DNA of 64,000 nt from the NCBI RefSeq assembly GCF_947090775.1, contig NZ_OX352321.1, forward strand, positions 3,348,001 through 3,412,000. Direction: 5' to 3'. The notes under the pieces are model-generated. The model ran no database searches. It worked only from the letters and a program-made list of their open reading frames with translations, and had not been told where the DNA came from. The translations under genes were made by a program, and so were the position numbers. The stretch is from Pseudarthrobacter sp. MM222. GTDB lineage: Bacteria > Actinomycetota > Actinomycetes > Actinomycetales > Micrococcaceae. This document shows positions 35,356-44,784 of this stretch, piece after piece (the first letter of the stretch is position 1; every line of letters starts with the position of its first letter).

Positions 35356-36702
35356 CTAGGCCGGGACGGGGACCGCTTCCTTCTTTCCGGCGTCTTTGCG
35401 GATGGTTGCGCTGATCACGGCGGCGATGGTGCACATCGCCGCGGCGCCAAACCAGGCGTAGGTGTACTGGCCGGTGGCGTCCCGGATGACACCGGCTCCG
35501 AGGGCAGCCGCCGCGGCTCCAAGCTGGTGGGCCGCGAAGACCCAGCCGAACACCACGCTGCCGTCGGCGCCGAACACCTGCCGGCAGATCGCCGCGGTCG
35601 GCGGCACGGTGGCCACCCAGTCCAGTCCGTAGATCACGACAAACACGATCATGCTGGGTTGGACCGTGGCGCTGAGCAGCAGCGGCAACACCAGCAGCCC
35701 GATGCCGCGGAACTGGTAGTACACGGCGAGCAGGATCCGCGGGTTGAAACGGTCCGTGAGCCAGCCGGAGGCAATCGTGCCCAGGATGTCGAAGATCCCG
35801 ACGACGGCGAGCAAGCCCGCGGCCGTGGTTTCAGGCATCCCGTGATCGTGCGCCGAGGGGATGAAGTGCGTGCCGATCAGCCCGTTGGTGGTCGCCCCGC
35901 AGATCGCGAATCCCGCCACGAGCGCCCAGAACGTCCGGACCTTGCTGGCGCGCTTGAGCACCTGCAGCGCCCGCACGGCAGCGTTACGGCGCGGCTCCGC
36001 GGGCCCCTCGGGGCTCTCCGGCGCGTCCGTCGAGGGCTCGCCGTCCGTGTCGGCCCGCGCCTCGGGTTCCGCACCATAAGGCAACACACCGGCGTCGGCC
36101 GGGGAATTCTTGAGGAACCTCAGTACCAGTGGGACCACTGCCAGCGCCCCCGCGGCGATCAGCAGGGAGGCCTGGCGCCAGCCCGGGTTCTGGGCCAGCG
36201 CGGCGATGAAGGGCAGGAAGACCAGCTGCCCGGCGGCGCTGCCGGCCGTGAGAATGCCGATCACCAGGCCGCGGCTCTTGGCGAACCAGGTGTTGGCGAT
36301 GGTGGCAGCGAAGACCAGCGCCATCGAGCCCGTTCCGAGCCCGATCAGCAGCCCCCAGGTCAGCAGGATCTGCCAGGACTGGTTCACCAGTACGGTCAGG
36401 GCGCTCCCGGCGCCTATCAGCACGAGCGCCACCGACGTGACGGCACGGATGCCGAAGCGCTCCATCAGCGCGGCCGCGAAGGGCGCGGTGAGTCCGAAAA
36501 GCACGAGGTTGATGCTGACCGCGGCCGACAGCACCGTGGTGGACCAGCCGAATTCGTTCTGCAGGGGCACCATCAGAACGCCGGGTGCCGCGCGGAATCC
36601 GGCGGCACCCACCAGCGCGAGGAAAGCGACAGCCGCCACGATCCACGCCGGGTGCAGCCGCCGTTTGGGCGCGGGCAGAAGGGTGGTCTTGGGAGCGCTC
36701 AT
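35356..36702 (-). CDS. MFS transporter (oxalate/formate antiporter-like)
   Basis: A 448-aa 12-helix transporter with an unusual hydrophilic central loop (about 200-245, rich in Glu, Pro and Asp). AGFRAAPGVLMVPLQNEFGWSTTVLSAAVSINLVLFGL and the FGWSTT segment are typical of the monocarboxylate/oxalate-formate group. ATG at 36702 overlaps the HxlR-regulator stop (ATGA), so the regulator and transporter are co-translated. The regulator probably senses the substrate or a related stress; the substrate is unknown. Confidence 0.88.
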   Translation of the reverse strand: MSAPKTTLLPAPKRRLHPAWIVAAVAFLALVGAAGFRAAPGVLMVPLQNEFGWSTTVLSAAVSINLVLFGLTAPFAAALMERFGIRAVTSVALVLIGAGSALTVLVNQSWQILLTWGLLIGLGTGSMALVFAATIANTWFAKSRGLVIGILTAGSAAGQLVFLPFIAALAQNPGWRQASLLIAAGALAVVPLVLRFLKNSPADAGVLPYGAEPEARADTDGEPSTDAPESPEGPAEPRRNAAVRALQVLKRASKVRTFWALVAGFAICGATTNGLIGTHFIPSAHDHGMPETTAAGLLAVVGIFDILGTIASGWLTDRFNPRILLAVYYQFRGIGLLVLPLLLSATVQPSMIVFVVIYGLDWVATVPPTAAICRQVFGADGSVVFGWVFAAHQLGAAAAALGAGVIRDATGQYTYAWFGAAAMCTIAAVISATIRKDAGKKEAVPVPA

Positions 36703-37238
36703 GCGGCGGTTCCGTTCTGGGAGGAGGCCGTCCGGGAATCGCCCGGAGTGGAGGGTGCGGTGGCGAGCGGAACGGGGTCGGTGCTGCGCGTAAGGCTGTG
36801 CCAACTGGTGTTGTCGGCCGTGAGGCGTTGCCCGCAGGCCGTGCAGCTGTCGGCAGAGGAAGTGCGGGCACCGCATGTGGAATGGACCACGAACATATGG
36901 GCCTGCTCGGACGGCGCCGGGAGATGCTTTTCGGACCAGAGCACGACGGCGTTGAGCACCGGCAGGGCGTCCTCACCCTTGGCGGTGAGCACGTACTCCT
37001 GGCGCGTGCGGCCGCCGTCGTCGTACGGGCGGCGGGTGAGCAGCCCGGCCGCGACCAGCGCCGCGAGCCGCCGGGTGAGCACGGAATCCGCTGCCCCCAG
37101 CCGCTCTTTGATGGCGTCAAAGCGCCCATTGCCAAAGAAGATCTCCCGCAGGACCAGCATGCCCCACGGGTCGCCCAGGATGTCCAGGCCGCGGGCCATG
37201 CTGCAGGTCCGCGCGGACCAGTCGGATCGAAGTGCCAT
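36699..37238 (-). CDS. HxlR-family winged-helix regulator with C-terminal Cys cluster
   Basis: A 179-aa regulator. Residues 10-105 form the HxlR winged helix (CSMARGLDILGDPWGMLVLREIFFGNGRFDAIKE.. with Cys12, ..LTRRLAALVAAGLLTRRPY). A C-terminal extension holds CGARTSSADSCTACGQ (Cys near 122, 131, 134), a possible zinc ribbon absent from minimal HxlR proteins. Cys12 is at the position of redox or electrophile sensing residues in several HxlR members. A perfect 12-bp palindrome lies 4 bp above the start, arguing for autoregulation. Confidence 0.87.
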   Translation of the reverse strand: MALRSDWSARTCSMARGLDILGDPWGMLVLREIFFGNGRFDAIKERLGAADSVLTRRLAALVAAGLLTRRPYDDGGRTRQEYVLTAKGEDALPVLNAVVLWSEKHLPAPSEQAHMFVVHSTCGARTSSADSCTACGQRLTADNTSWHSLTRSTDPVPLATAPSTPGDSRTASSQNGTAA

Positions 37239-37241
37239 GCC

Positions 37242-37280
37242 GAAACCCTAGCTGACTCTCTTGGAGAAAGCTAGGGTTTC
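37242..37280 (-). promoter_or_regulatory. Perfect 12-bp inverted repeat over the HxlR-gene start region
   Basis: GAAACCCTAGCT and AGCTAGGGTTTC are separated by 15 bp and end 4 bp before the regulator ATG. The right spacing and position make it the likely operator of the HxlR-MFS operon. It covers the place where an RBS should be, and no good Shine-Dalgarno is seen. Confidence 0.75.
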
Positions 37281-37361
37281 GCGCCCAGATGACAGCACAC
37301 GGCGATGTTCCCGCTGAAGACTGCCGCGAAATGTCATCTCGCGGCGGCCAGCGCCGGAGCG

Positions 37362-38636
37362 TCAGCCTTGGCGCAGGGCGGACCGGGAGGGCCGGTAGGC
37401 CAGCGCCCAATAGGCCAGCATGGCGACGCCGCAGAGCACCCCGAGGCTGGCGATCATGAGCTGCCACTGGGTCTGCGGGTCCTTGCCCCACTCCTGCGCT
37501 CCCGCCATCACCGCCAGGTACTTGGGCGTCAGATAGAAGGCCACGGCCGAGAACGCCACAATGATCCAGCCGGCCAGGCGCATCTTCCCTTCCCGCGACG
37601 GCACCCGGTGGATCGCGAAGCCCATGCAGGGCAGTGCCACGGCCATCCACACCCAGTGATGCGACCAGGACACCGGGCTGATCAGGAGCATCAGCACGGC
37701 GGTGGCGGACACGGCCACGAAGTTCTCGTCGGCGTCCACGGCCCACTTGATCGTTAGCGCCGCCACCGCGGCCAGGGCCAGCGCGACCACCAGCCACACG
37801 ATGCTGGTGAGGCCGGAGTCCGGCAGGCCCAGGTGCAGCAGCAGGCCCTTGACGGAGAGGTTGTCCACATAGGCCGGTCCGCCGATCCGCCCGGTGTCCG
37901 GCAGGATCTTGGTCCAGAAGGTGACCGAGGCGGTGGGCAGCAGCGCCCAGGCCAGGCCGATCGAGCCAAAGAACCCGGCGGCCATCCAGCCGAGCGCCTT
38001 GAAGTCGCGGCGGACCAGGAAGTACAGCCCGAAGGCCAGCGGGGTCAGCTTGATTCCGGCCGCAATCCCGATCAGCAGCCCGGCCGGCCAGCGGATCTCC
38101 CCGGCCCGGGCCTTGCCGTGCAGCGCGAAGTCGGCGAGGATCAGGCCCATCAGGATGATGTTGATCTGGCCGAAGTCGAAGGTGTCCCGCCAGGGCCCGA
38201 GCAGCAGGATCGCGGCGGTTCCGGCGAGCGCCACCGCCCGGAAGCGCCAGTCGGCAACCGCGTCCCGCCAGCGGCCGAGGCCGAAATAGTGCCGGGCCAG
38301 CCAGGCGGAAACAATCCCGGCGCCCAGCAGCGCTGTGCTGATGAACACCATGCTTGCAACACCCTGGCCAAGCGAGGCGAGCGCCGCGAACAGCAAGGCG
38401 GCGAACGGCGGGTAGGTGAACGGCAGCCCGTCCCGCGGGGCATACAGCTCGTTGACGCCGGTCTCGCCGGTCTGCAGCACCCGGCTCCCGCCGTAGAAGT
38501 AGACCTCGAAGTCGTTCATCAGCGGGATGTAGGCGCTGTACAGCACCACCAGCGCTGCGACGACGGCGAGCGCACCGGCCGCCGTCGCGAGCCAGCCGCG
38601 GGTGGTGGAGGAGATGGCCCGGGTGGTGGTGGTCAC
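37362..38636 (-). CDS. GT87/DUF2029 membrane glycosyltransferase 2
   Basis: A 424-aa paralogue of the protein at 33754-35217. The same signature blocks occur in the same order: FEVYFYGGSRVLQTGETG, LPFTYPPFAALLFAAL, GPWRDTFDFGQINIILMGLI, AGIKLTPLAFGLYFLVRRDF, TGRIGGPAYVDNLSVKGLLLHLG and LLISPVSWSHHWVWM. It is expected to transfer mannose (or another pentose/hexose) from a polyprenyl-phosphate donor to cell-envelope glycans on the outer face of the membrane. It ends cleanly, with a basic tail RPSRSALRQG. Confidence 0.87.
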   Translation of the reverse strand: MTTTTRAISSTTRGWLATAAGALAVVAALVVLYSAYIPLMNDFEVYFYGGSRVLQTGETGVNELYAPRDGLPFTYPPFAALLFAALASLGQGVASMVFISTALLGAGIVSAWLARHYFGLGRWRDAVADWRFRAVALAGTAAILLLGPWRDTFDFGQINIILMGLILADFALHGKARAGEIRWPAGLLIGIAAGIKLTPLAFGLYFLVRRDFKALGWMAAGFFGSIGLAWALLPTASVTFWTKILPDTGRIGGPAYVDNLSVKGLLLHLGLPDSGLTSIVWLVVALALAAVAALTIKWAVDADENFVAVSATAVLMLLISPVSWSHHWVWMAVALPCMGFAIHRVPSREGKMRLAGWIIVAFSAVAFYLTPKYLAVMAGAQEWGKDPQTQWQLMIASLGVLCGVAMLAYWALAYRPSRSALRQG

Positions 38637-38642
38637 TGCGTG

Positions 38643-39845
38643 CTAGCTGCCCGACTCGGCGTCGGCGAGGCCGTCGAGGGCCTGCTCCAGGTCTGCGATG
38701 AGGTCCTCGACGTCCTCGATGCCGCAGGAGAGCCGGATCAAGTTGACCGGGACAGCCAGTTCCGTGCCCTTGACCGAGGCGTGCGTCATCTCGGACGGGT
38801 AGTTCATCAAGGACTCAATGCCGCCGAGGGATTCGGCGAGGGTGAACACGGAGGTCGATTCGGCCACCTTGCGGGCCGCGGCCTCGCCGCCCTTGAACTG
38901 CACCGAGATCATGCCGCCGAACTTCTTCATCTGCTTCCTGGCAAGCTCGTGGCCGGGGTGCGAGGGCAGTCCCGGGTACAGCACGGCTTCCACCTCGGGG
39001 CGCTGGAGCAGCCATTCGGCCACGGCCTGGGCGTTGTCGCTGTGCCGGTCCATCCGGACGCCAAGGGTTTTGAGGCCGCGGGTGGTGAGGAAAGCATCCA
39101 TCGGTCCGGAGATGGCGCCGACGGCGAACTGCACGAAGCCGATCTTCTCGGCCAGCTCCGCGTCGTTGACGATGATGGCGCCGCCGACGACGTCGGAGTG
39201 GCCGCCGATGTACTTGGTGGTGGAGTGCACCACGATGTCGGCGCCGAGGGCCAGCGGGGTCTGCAGGTACGGCGAGGCGAATGTGTTGTCCACCACGAGG
39301 AGGGCGCCGGCGTCGTGAGCCAGCTTGGCGAGCGCCTCAATGTCGGTGATTTTCATCATCGGGTTCGACGGCGTCTCCACCCAGACGAGGCGGGTCTTGC
39401 CGCCGCCGTCGGCCGCGCCACCGTTCGCGACGGCCTTCGCCACGGCGTCAAGATCGGACATGTCCACCGGCGTGTTCCCGATGCCCCACTCCCCCAGGAC
39501 CCGGCTGATCAGCCGGTAGGTGCCGCCATACGCGTCGTTGCCGAGCACGATGTGATCGCCCGGCCGGGTCAGCGCACGGATCATGGAGTCCTCGGCCGCC
39601 AGGCCGGAGCTGAAGGAGAACGCGGCGGCCCCGCCTTCCAGCGCGGCCAGCTGCTCTTGCAGCGAATCACGGGTGGGGTTGGTCCCCCGGCCGTATTCGT
39701 AGCCGGCGCGCAGCACGCCGATGGCCTCCTGCGCGTAGGTGGACGAGAAGTGGACCGGCGGCACGACGGCGCCGGTGCGCGGCTCGAAGGCCTGGCCGGC
39801 GTGCACGGCGCGGGTGTTGAAACCGGAGTTCTTAGGCACAGACAT
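38643..39845 (-). CDS. metB: Cystathionine gamma-synthase/lyase family PLP enzyme
   Basis: A 400-aa Cys/Met-metabolism PLP enzyme. PLP Lys211 lies in HSTTKYIGGHSDVVGG, with VVDNTFASPYLQTPLALGADIV just before it. YEYGRGTNPTRDSLQ and FSSGLAAEDSMI are standard. Start at 39845 has AAAGGA seven bases upstream. It lies 72 bp downstream of cystathionine beta-synthase, so in this setting it could work as cystathionine gamma-lyase (cystathionine to cysteine) as well as, or instead of, gamma-synthase; sequence does not separate the two. Confidence 0.9.
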   Translation of the reverse strand: MSVPKNSGFNTRAVHAGQAFEPRTGAVVPPVHFSSTYAQEAIGVLRAGYEYGRGTNPTRDSLQEQLAALEGGAAAFSFSSGLAAEDSMIRALTRPGDHIVLGNDAYGGTYRLISRVLGEWGIGNTPVDMSDLDAVAKAVANGGAADGGGKTRLVWVETPSNPMMKITDIEALAKLAHDAGALLVVDNTFASPYLQTPLALGADIVVHSTTKYIGGHSDVVGGAIIVNDAELAEKIGFVQFAVGAISGPMDAFLTTRGLKTLGVRMDRHSDNAQAVAEWLLQRPEVEAVLYPGLPSHPGHELARKQMKKFGGMISVQFKGGEAAARKVAESTSVFTLAESLGGIESLMNYPSEMTHASVKGTELAVPVNLIRLSCGIEDVEDLIADLEQALDGLADAESGS

Positions 39846-39917
39846 GGGCGGTCCTTTCGGCCGGCGACCCAAAGCGCCCGGCAGGGCGGCTCCGGTCTCC
39901 GGGTCAGTTGGCTGAGG

Positions 39918-41303
39918 TCAGTTGCTGAGGTAGGCGAGGAGGTCGTGGCGGGTCAGGATCCCCACCGGGGCACCGACGAACGTCACCATCAGGGTGTCGG
40001 CGTCGGAGAGGAGTTCGCGGGCGGTCGAGATCGACTCAAGCGAACCGATGACGGGCAGCCGGGCTTCCATGTGTTCGGAAATCTTGTCCGTCAGCTTCGC
40101 TTCGCCGCGGAAGAGCTTGGCGGTGATGGTGCGTTCGTCGACGGAGCCAAGGACCTCGCCCATGACTACCGGCGGCTCCTGGGAGAGCACCGGGATGTGC
40201 GAGACCCCGTACTCGTTCATGATGTTGATGACGTCGCGCACTGTCTCGTTGGGGTGGATATGCACGAGGTCCGGCAGTTCGCCGGTCTTGGCCTTGAGGA
40301 TCTCCCCCACCGAGGCGTCGTCGCCGCTGGCGAGGAAGCCATACGAGCGCATCCACTGGTCGTTGAAGATCTTGGCAAGATATCCGCGGCCGGAGTCAGG
40401 CAGGATGACCACGACGACGGCGTCCGAGGGCAGATCCTTGGCGATCTGCAGTGCGGCGACGACCGCCATGCCGGAGGATCCGCCGACCAGCAGGCCTTCC
40501 TCCCGCGCCAGCCTGCGCGTCATCGCGAAGGAGTCGGCGTCGCTGACCGCGATGACATCGTCCGGAACGGATTTGTCGTAGTTGGCCGGCCACATGTCCT
40601 CGCCGACGCCTTCGACGAAGTACGGGCGGCCGCTGCCGCCGGAGTAGACGGAACCTGCCGGGTCCGCGCCGATGATCTTGACCACGCCGCCGTCGGCCTC
40701 GGCACGCGCGGCGGAAACTTCCTTGAGGTACCGGCCGGTGCCGGTGATGGTGCCGCCGGTGCCGGCCCCGATGACGCAGTGCGTGATGGTGCCGTCGGTG
40801 TCCCGCCAGATTTCCGGGCCGGTGGATTCATAGTGGCTGGCCGGCGCGGCCGGGTTGGAAAACTGGTCGGGCTTGTACGCCCCCGGGATTTCGGTGACCA
40901 GCCGGTCCGAGACGCCGTAGTAGCTTTGCGGGCTGTCCGGGGGAACAGCGGTGGGAGTCACCACCACCTCGGCGCCGTAGGCTTGCAGCACCGCCCGTTT
41001 GTCCTCGCCCACCTTGTCCGGGACCACGAAGATGCAGCGGTAGCCCTTCTGCTGGGCGACGAGGGCCAGCCCCACACCGGTGTTGCCGGAGGTGGGTTCC
41101 ACGATGGTGCCGCCGGGCAGGAGCTTGCCGGTGCGTTCGGCCTCCTCGATCATCTTGGCCGCGATGCGGTCCTTAATGGAACCGCCGGGATTCAGGTATT
41201 CCAACTTTGCCAGGACCGTGGCCCCGATGCCGTCGGTGACGTGGTTCAGCTTGACGAGCGGCGTGTGGCCGATGAGGTCCAGGATGGACTGGGCGTACTT
41301 CAT
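39918..41303 (-). CDS. cbs: Cystathionine beta-synthase
   Basis: A 461-aa enzyme. The PLP domain has Lys44 in LNPGGSIKDR, the phosphate-binding loop GAGTGGTITG and PTSGNTG. Two CBS domains follow (about 335-400 and 405-460, ending VGILTRHDLLAYL). It condenses serine with homocysteine to cystathionine. This is the full-length domain layout of the eukaryote-like enzyme without heme region. Together with the next gene it completes reverse transsulfuration. Confidence 0.92.
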   Translation of the reverse strand: MKYAQSILDLIGHTPLVKLNHVTDGIGATVLAKLEYLNPGGSIKDRIAAKMIEEAERTGKLLPGGTIVEPTSGNTGVGLALVAQQKGYRCIFVVPDKVGEDKRAVLQAYGAEVVVTPTAVPPDSPQSYYGVSDRLVTEIPGAYKPDQFSNPAAPASHYESTGPEIWRDTDGTITHCVIGAGTGGTITGTGRYLKEVSAARAEADGGVVKIIGADPAGSVYSGGSGRPYFVEGVGEDMWPANYDKSVPDDVIAVSDADSFAMTRRLAREEGLLVGGSSGMAVVAALQIAKDLPSDAVVVVILPDSGRGYLAKIFNDQWMRSYGFLASGDDASVGEILKAKTGELPDLVHIHPNETVRDVINIMNEYGVSHIPVLSQEPPVVMGEVLGSVDERTITAKLFRGEAKLTDKISEHMEARLPVIGSLESISTARELLSDADTLMVTFVGAPVGILTRHDLLAYLSN

Positions 41304-41369
41304 AGGTACAAAGTTACCGTCTCCCGCGACCGGGGGCCGTCGCGGAGCCCTGACGCGCTCCGGCCGCGC

Positions 41370-41810
41370 TCAGGCGCCGATGTCGTTTGCACTCGCCCCC
41401 GTGCCGGTGGCCTCTGAGGGCCCGCCCTCGGGTGCCGCGTTCTGCCAGAGCCCCACGACGTTGCCTTCGGTGTCCTTGAAGTAGGCGGCCCAGCCCATGC
41501 TGCCTACTTCCTGGCGTGGCAGGACGGTGCTGCCGCCCAGGGAACCAATCTTCTCGAGCGCCGCATCAATGTCGTCAACGTCCACGGTGACCACTGGAGA
41601 GGTGATGTTTCCCTCGCGCCGGAACATGCCGCCGTTGATGATGCCCGGTGTGGACGGCATGCCTTTGTCATCCGTCGGCGTGGTCCTAATCATGGTGTAG
41701 CTCAGCTCAGGCATGGGCTGCACATCCCAGCCGAACGCGGAGCTATAGAACTTCCCTGCACGTTCTTCGTCGTCCACCGGGATCTCGAAGTGCACTACTC
41801 CTCGGGCCAT
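41370..41810 (-). CDS. Glyoxalase/VOC-family protein
   Basis: A 146-aa vicinal-oxygen-chelate protein. MARGVVHFEIPVDDEERAGKFYSSAFGW is the first beta-alpha-beta module; VVTVDVDDIDAALEKIGSLGG and MGWAAYFKDTEGNVVGLWQ form the second. Resembles the VOC proteins annotated as lactoylglutathione-lyase-like, but the reaction is unknown. Start at 41810 follows AGGTGAG at good spacing. Confidence 0.85.
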   Translation of the reverse strand: MARGVVHFEIPVDDEERAGKFYSSAFGWDVQPMPELSYTMIRTTPTDDKGMPSTPGIINGGMFRREGNITSPVVTVDVDDIDAALEKIGSLGGSTVLPRQEVGSMGWAAYFKDTEGNVVGLWQNAAPEGGPSEATGTGASANDIGA

Positions 41811-41959
41811 CGCGCTCACCTGACATTCAAAAGTAGGGCCAAAAGGCCAGGCGCGGGCGGTCCACGCCACACCCAGATTCTAGTCCCGGACCTCCGGGGT
41901 AATCAGGGCCGTCCGCCCCCGGTTCCGGAGCCGCAGTCCGGGCGTGGGAACATGATTGA

Positions 41960-42940
41960 ATGACCATCGCAGAGACCCCCGCGGGCCTGGCCGCCGCGGC
42001 GGACGCCTCGCTGCGCTGGCGCCCGGACGGCCCCGTCGACCTGCAGCAGACCATCGGCACACTCCTCCGCGGCCACGGTGATCCGTCCGTCCGCACGGCG
42101 CCGGACGGGACGTGGCTGGCTTTCACGACGCCGGCCGGTCCGGCCACGCTGCGCCTGGCCACGCTCGGCTCCCGTGCCGATATGGCCGTCGACGCCCTCG
42201 CCTGGGGGCCGGGAGCGGCCTGCGCGGTGGAGGCCGTCCCCCGCATGTTGGGGCGCGACGACGACTGGTCCGGCTTCGATGAGCCCGGGTTCTCCGCCAC
42301 GCTCCCCCGGATGGTCACCGAAGCCCGACGCCGGAACCTGGCCCTACGGCTGCCCGCCACCGGCCGGATGATCGATGCGCTGGTCCCGACGATCATGGAG
42401 CAGAAGGTCACCCTCATCGAGGCCCGCCGCGGCTACCGCTACCTGATGTACCGCTTCGGGACCGCGGCCCCCGGCGCCGGCAGCGTGGCCCCCGCCAACC
42501 TGATGGTCCAGCCCACGGCCGAGCAATGGCTCCGTATTCCGTCGTGGGAATGGCACAAGGCGGGCGTAGGACCCCAGCGCTCCGCGACCGTGATGCGCGC
42601 GCTGCGTTCCGCCGTCGCGCTGGAACGCCTTGCCGCCCTGCCGGCCGTAGAAGCGGCGCAGAAGATGCAGGCGATTCCCGGGATCGGCGTCTGGACCGCG
42701 GCGGAGGTGGTGCAACGCACCCATGGCTGCCCCGACTCGGTCTCGGTGGGCGACTACCACCTGGCGGCATATGTGGGTGCGGCACTGACCGGCCGCAGGA
42801 CGGACGACGCCGGAATGCTCCGCCTGCTGGCGCCGTGGGCCGGCCACCGGCAGCGTGTTGTGCGGATGATCGGGCTTAGCGGCTTCCGCAAGCCCACGTT
42901 CGGCGCCCGCATGACGATTCAGGACCACCGCGGGCACTGA
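41960..42940 (+). CDS. AlkA-like DNA-3-methyladenine glycosylase
   Basis: A 326-aa HhH-GPD superfamily glycosylase. The helix-hairpin-helix is IPGIGVWTAAEV (239-250), and the catalytic Asp265 sits in SVSVGDYHLA. The region IDALVPTIMEQKVT is the family's entry helix. It removes alkylated bases from DNA. The N-terminal 130 residues are divergent from E. coli AlkA. It stands alone on the plus strand between two minus-strand genes. Confidence 0.87.
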   Translation: MTIAETPAGLAAAADASLRWRPDGPVDLQQTIGTLLRGHGDPSVRTAPDGTWLAFTTPAGPATLRLATLGSRADMAVDALAWGPGAACAVEAVPRMLGRDDDWSGFDEPGFSATLPRMVTEARRRNLALRLPATGRMIDALVPTIMEQKVTLIEARRGYRYLMYRFGTAAPGAGSVAPANLMVQPTAEQWLRIPSWEWHKAGVGPQRSATVMRALRSAVALERLAALPAVEAAQKMQAIPGIGVWTAAEVVQRTHGCPDSVSVGDYHLAAYVGAALTGRRTDDAGMLRLLAPWAGHRQRVVRMIGLSGFRKPTFGARMTIQDHRGH

Positions 42941-43006
42941 GGCCGCCGTGCTTACTGCAGCAGTCGGCCTGGTGGCCGGCACGCGGACGATCAACCGGAA
43001 CACCAA

Positions 43007-44683
43007 CTAGAGACCCAGCCGGGCCACCGCTTCCTGCCGCATGTCCACCTTGCGGATCTTGCCGGAAACCGTCATCGGAAAGCTGTCCCGGACGTCGACG
43101 TAGCGCGGAATCTTGTAGTGCGCGAGCTTGCCGCGGCAGAACTCCGCCACGGCTGCCGCGTCCAACGGCGCCGACCCGGGTTTCAGGATCACGCAGGCCA
43201 TCAGCTCCTCGCCGTACCGTGCATCCGGGACACCGATCACCTGCACATCCTGGATGTCCGGGTGGGTGTAGAGGAATTCCTCGATCTCCCGCGGGTAGAC
43301 GTTTTCACCGCCGCGGATCACCATGTCCTTGATCCGGCCCTCGATCACGAGGTAGCCGTCCGCGTCCATCCGGGCCAGGTCACCGGTGTGCATCCAGCCC
43401 TCGGCGTCGATCGCCTCGGCGGTCTTGTCCGGCTCGTTCCAGTAGCCCTGCATCACGGCATAGCCCCGGGTGCACAGCTCGCCGATCTCTCCGCGTGGCA
43501 GCACCTCCCCGGTGACAGGGTCCACCACCCGGCTCTCCAGCCGCGGCATGGTGCGTCCCACGGTCTCGGTGCGCTGGGCCAGGGTGTCCACGCTCCGGGT
43601 CATGGTGGACACCGGCGAGGTCTCGGTCATGCCGTAGCAGATGGCAACATCCACCATGTTCATCTCCGAAATGACCCGGTTCATCACCTCGATGGGGCAC
43701 AGCGATCCGGCCATCACCCCCGTGCGCAGGGTGGAAAGGTCATAGGAGGCGAAGTCAGGCAGGGCCAGCTCAGCGATGAACATCGTCGGCACCCCGTACA
43801 ACGAGGTTCCGCCGAAGTCCTGCACCGCCTCCAGCGCCGCAGCAGGAGTGAACCCGCGGCCCGGGATGATAGTGGCGGCACCGTGGCTGAGGGCAGCCAG
43901 GTTCCCGATCACCATGCCGAAGCAGTGGTAGAACGGCACCGGCAGCACCACCCGGTCATGCTCCGTGTACTCCAGCAGCTCCCCGATCGAGTAGCCGTTG
44001 TTCAGGATGTTGACGTGCGTCAGCGTGGCGCCCTTGGGAAAGCCGGTGGTTCCGGAGGTGTACTGCAGATTGACGGCGTCGTGCGGGTCCAGTTCCGCCA
44101 TCCGGGCCTTGAGGGCTGAGTGCGCGACGTCGTCGGCCCGCCTGAGCAGTTCCCCGTACGTCCACTCGGCCGCTGATTCCGGGACGCCGGCCGTCAGCTC
44201 GGCGAGGCCCGCATCCGGCAGGAAGACCAGCTCGCGCAGCTCGGGGCATACCCCCAGCGCCTGCCGCGCCATCCCGGTGTAGTCGCTGTTGCGGTCCGAC
44301 GGCGCGGCCACCAGCAGGCGCATGCCGTTCTGCTTGACCACGAACTCCAGTTCGTGGCTGCGGTAGGCCGGATTGACATTGACCAGGATGGCGCCGATCT
44401 TGGCCGTCGCGTACTGCAGGATCGTCCACTCCGCGCAGTTCGGGCTCCAGATCCCGACCCGCTCGCCCTTGGCGACACCCAGCGCCAGCAACGCGCGGGC
44501 AACGCGGTCGACGTCGTCGTTCAGTTTGGTGTAACTCCACCGGCGGGCTTCCTCCCCCGGCACCGCCGCCGCCTCGATCAAGGCGTCGTGAAGGGGAAAT
44601 TTCCGAACAACCGTTTCAAAGTTGTCGCCGATTGTTTCCTCGAGCAGCGGAACGTCAGTGTCCCCGGCTGTGTAAGCAAGCAT
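43007..44683 (-). CDS. Acyl-CoA synthetase (AMP-forming)
   Basis: A 558-aa ANL-superfamily ligase. The P-loop is YTSGTTGFPKG (208-218), with YGMTETSPVS, GWMHTGDLARMDADGYLVIEGRIKDMVIRGGENVYPREIE and the C-terminal catalytic Lys in MTVSGKIRK. It activates a carboxylic acid (medium/long-chain fatty acid most likely) to acyl-CoA. Close to the FadD/AcsF-like group that uses NEPDKTAEAIDAEGW. No pathway genes adjoin it. Confidence 0.88.
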   Translation of the reverse strand: MLAYTAGDTDVPLLEETIGDNFETVVRKFPLHDALIEAAAVPGEEARRWSYTKLNDDVDRVARALLALGVAKGERVGIWSPNCAEWTILQYATAKIGAILVNVNPAYRSHELEFVVKQNGMRLLVAAPSDRNSDYTGMARQALGVCPELRELVFLPDAGLAELTAGVPESAAEWTYGELLRRADDVAHSALKARMAELDPHDAVNLQYTSGTTGFPKGATLTHVNILNNGYSIGELLEYTEHDRVVLPVPFYHCFGMVIGNLAALSHGAATIIPGRGFTPAAALEAVQDFGGTSLYGVPTMFIAELALPDFASYDLSTLRTGVMAGSLCPIEVMNRVISEMNMVDVAICYGMTETSPVSTMTRSVDTLAQRTETVGRTMPRLESRVVDPVTGEVLPRGEIGELCTRGYAVMQGYWNEPDKTAEAIDAEGWMHTGDLARMDADGYLVIEGRIKDMVIRGGENVYPREIEEFLYTHPDIQDVQVIGVPDARYGEELMACVILKPGSAPLDAAAVAEFCRGKLAHYKIPRYVDVRDSFPMTVSGKIRKVDMRQEAVARLGL

Positions 44684-44784
44684 GCTGCGACGCTACCAAC
44701 AGTCCAGCGCCAAGAGAAGAGCGAAGCTAGGAGGTCCTACGAAATGTTCCGGCGTGCGCGCCCGGGCCCGGTATGGTGAAAACC

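Noticed and set aside
41304..41369. SAM or cobalamin riboswitch upstream of cbs
   Set aside because: The gap is too short (66 bp) and no conserved riboswitch core was seen.
37833..41417. 1194-codon open frame on the plus strand
   Set aside because: It is antisense to the GT87, metB and cbs genes, all with complete family motifs. Its composition (Gly/Asp/Gln/Arg-rich, no domains) is that of a GC-bias shadow frame.
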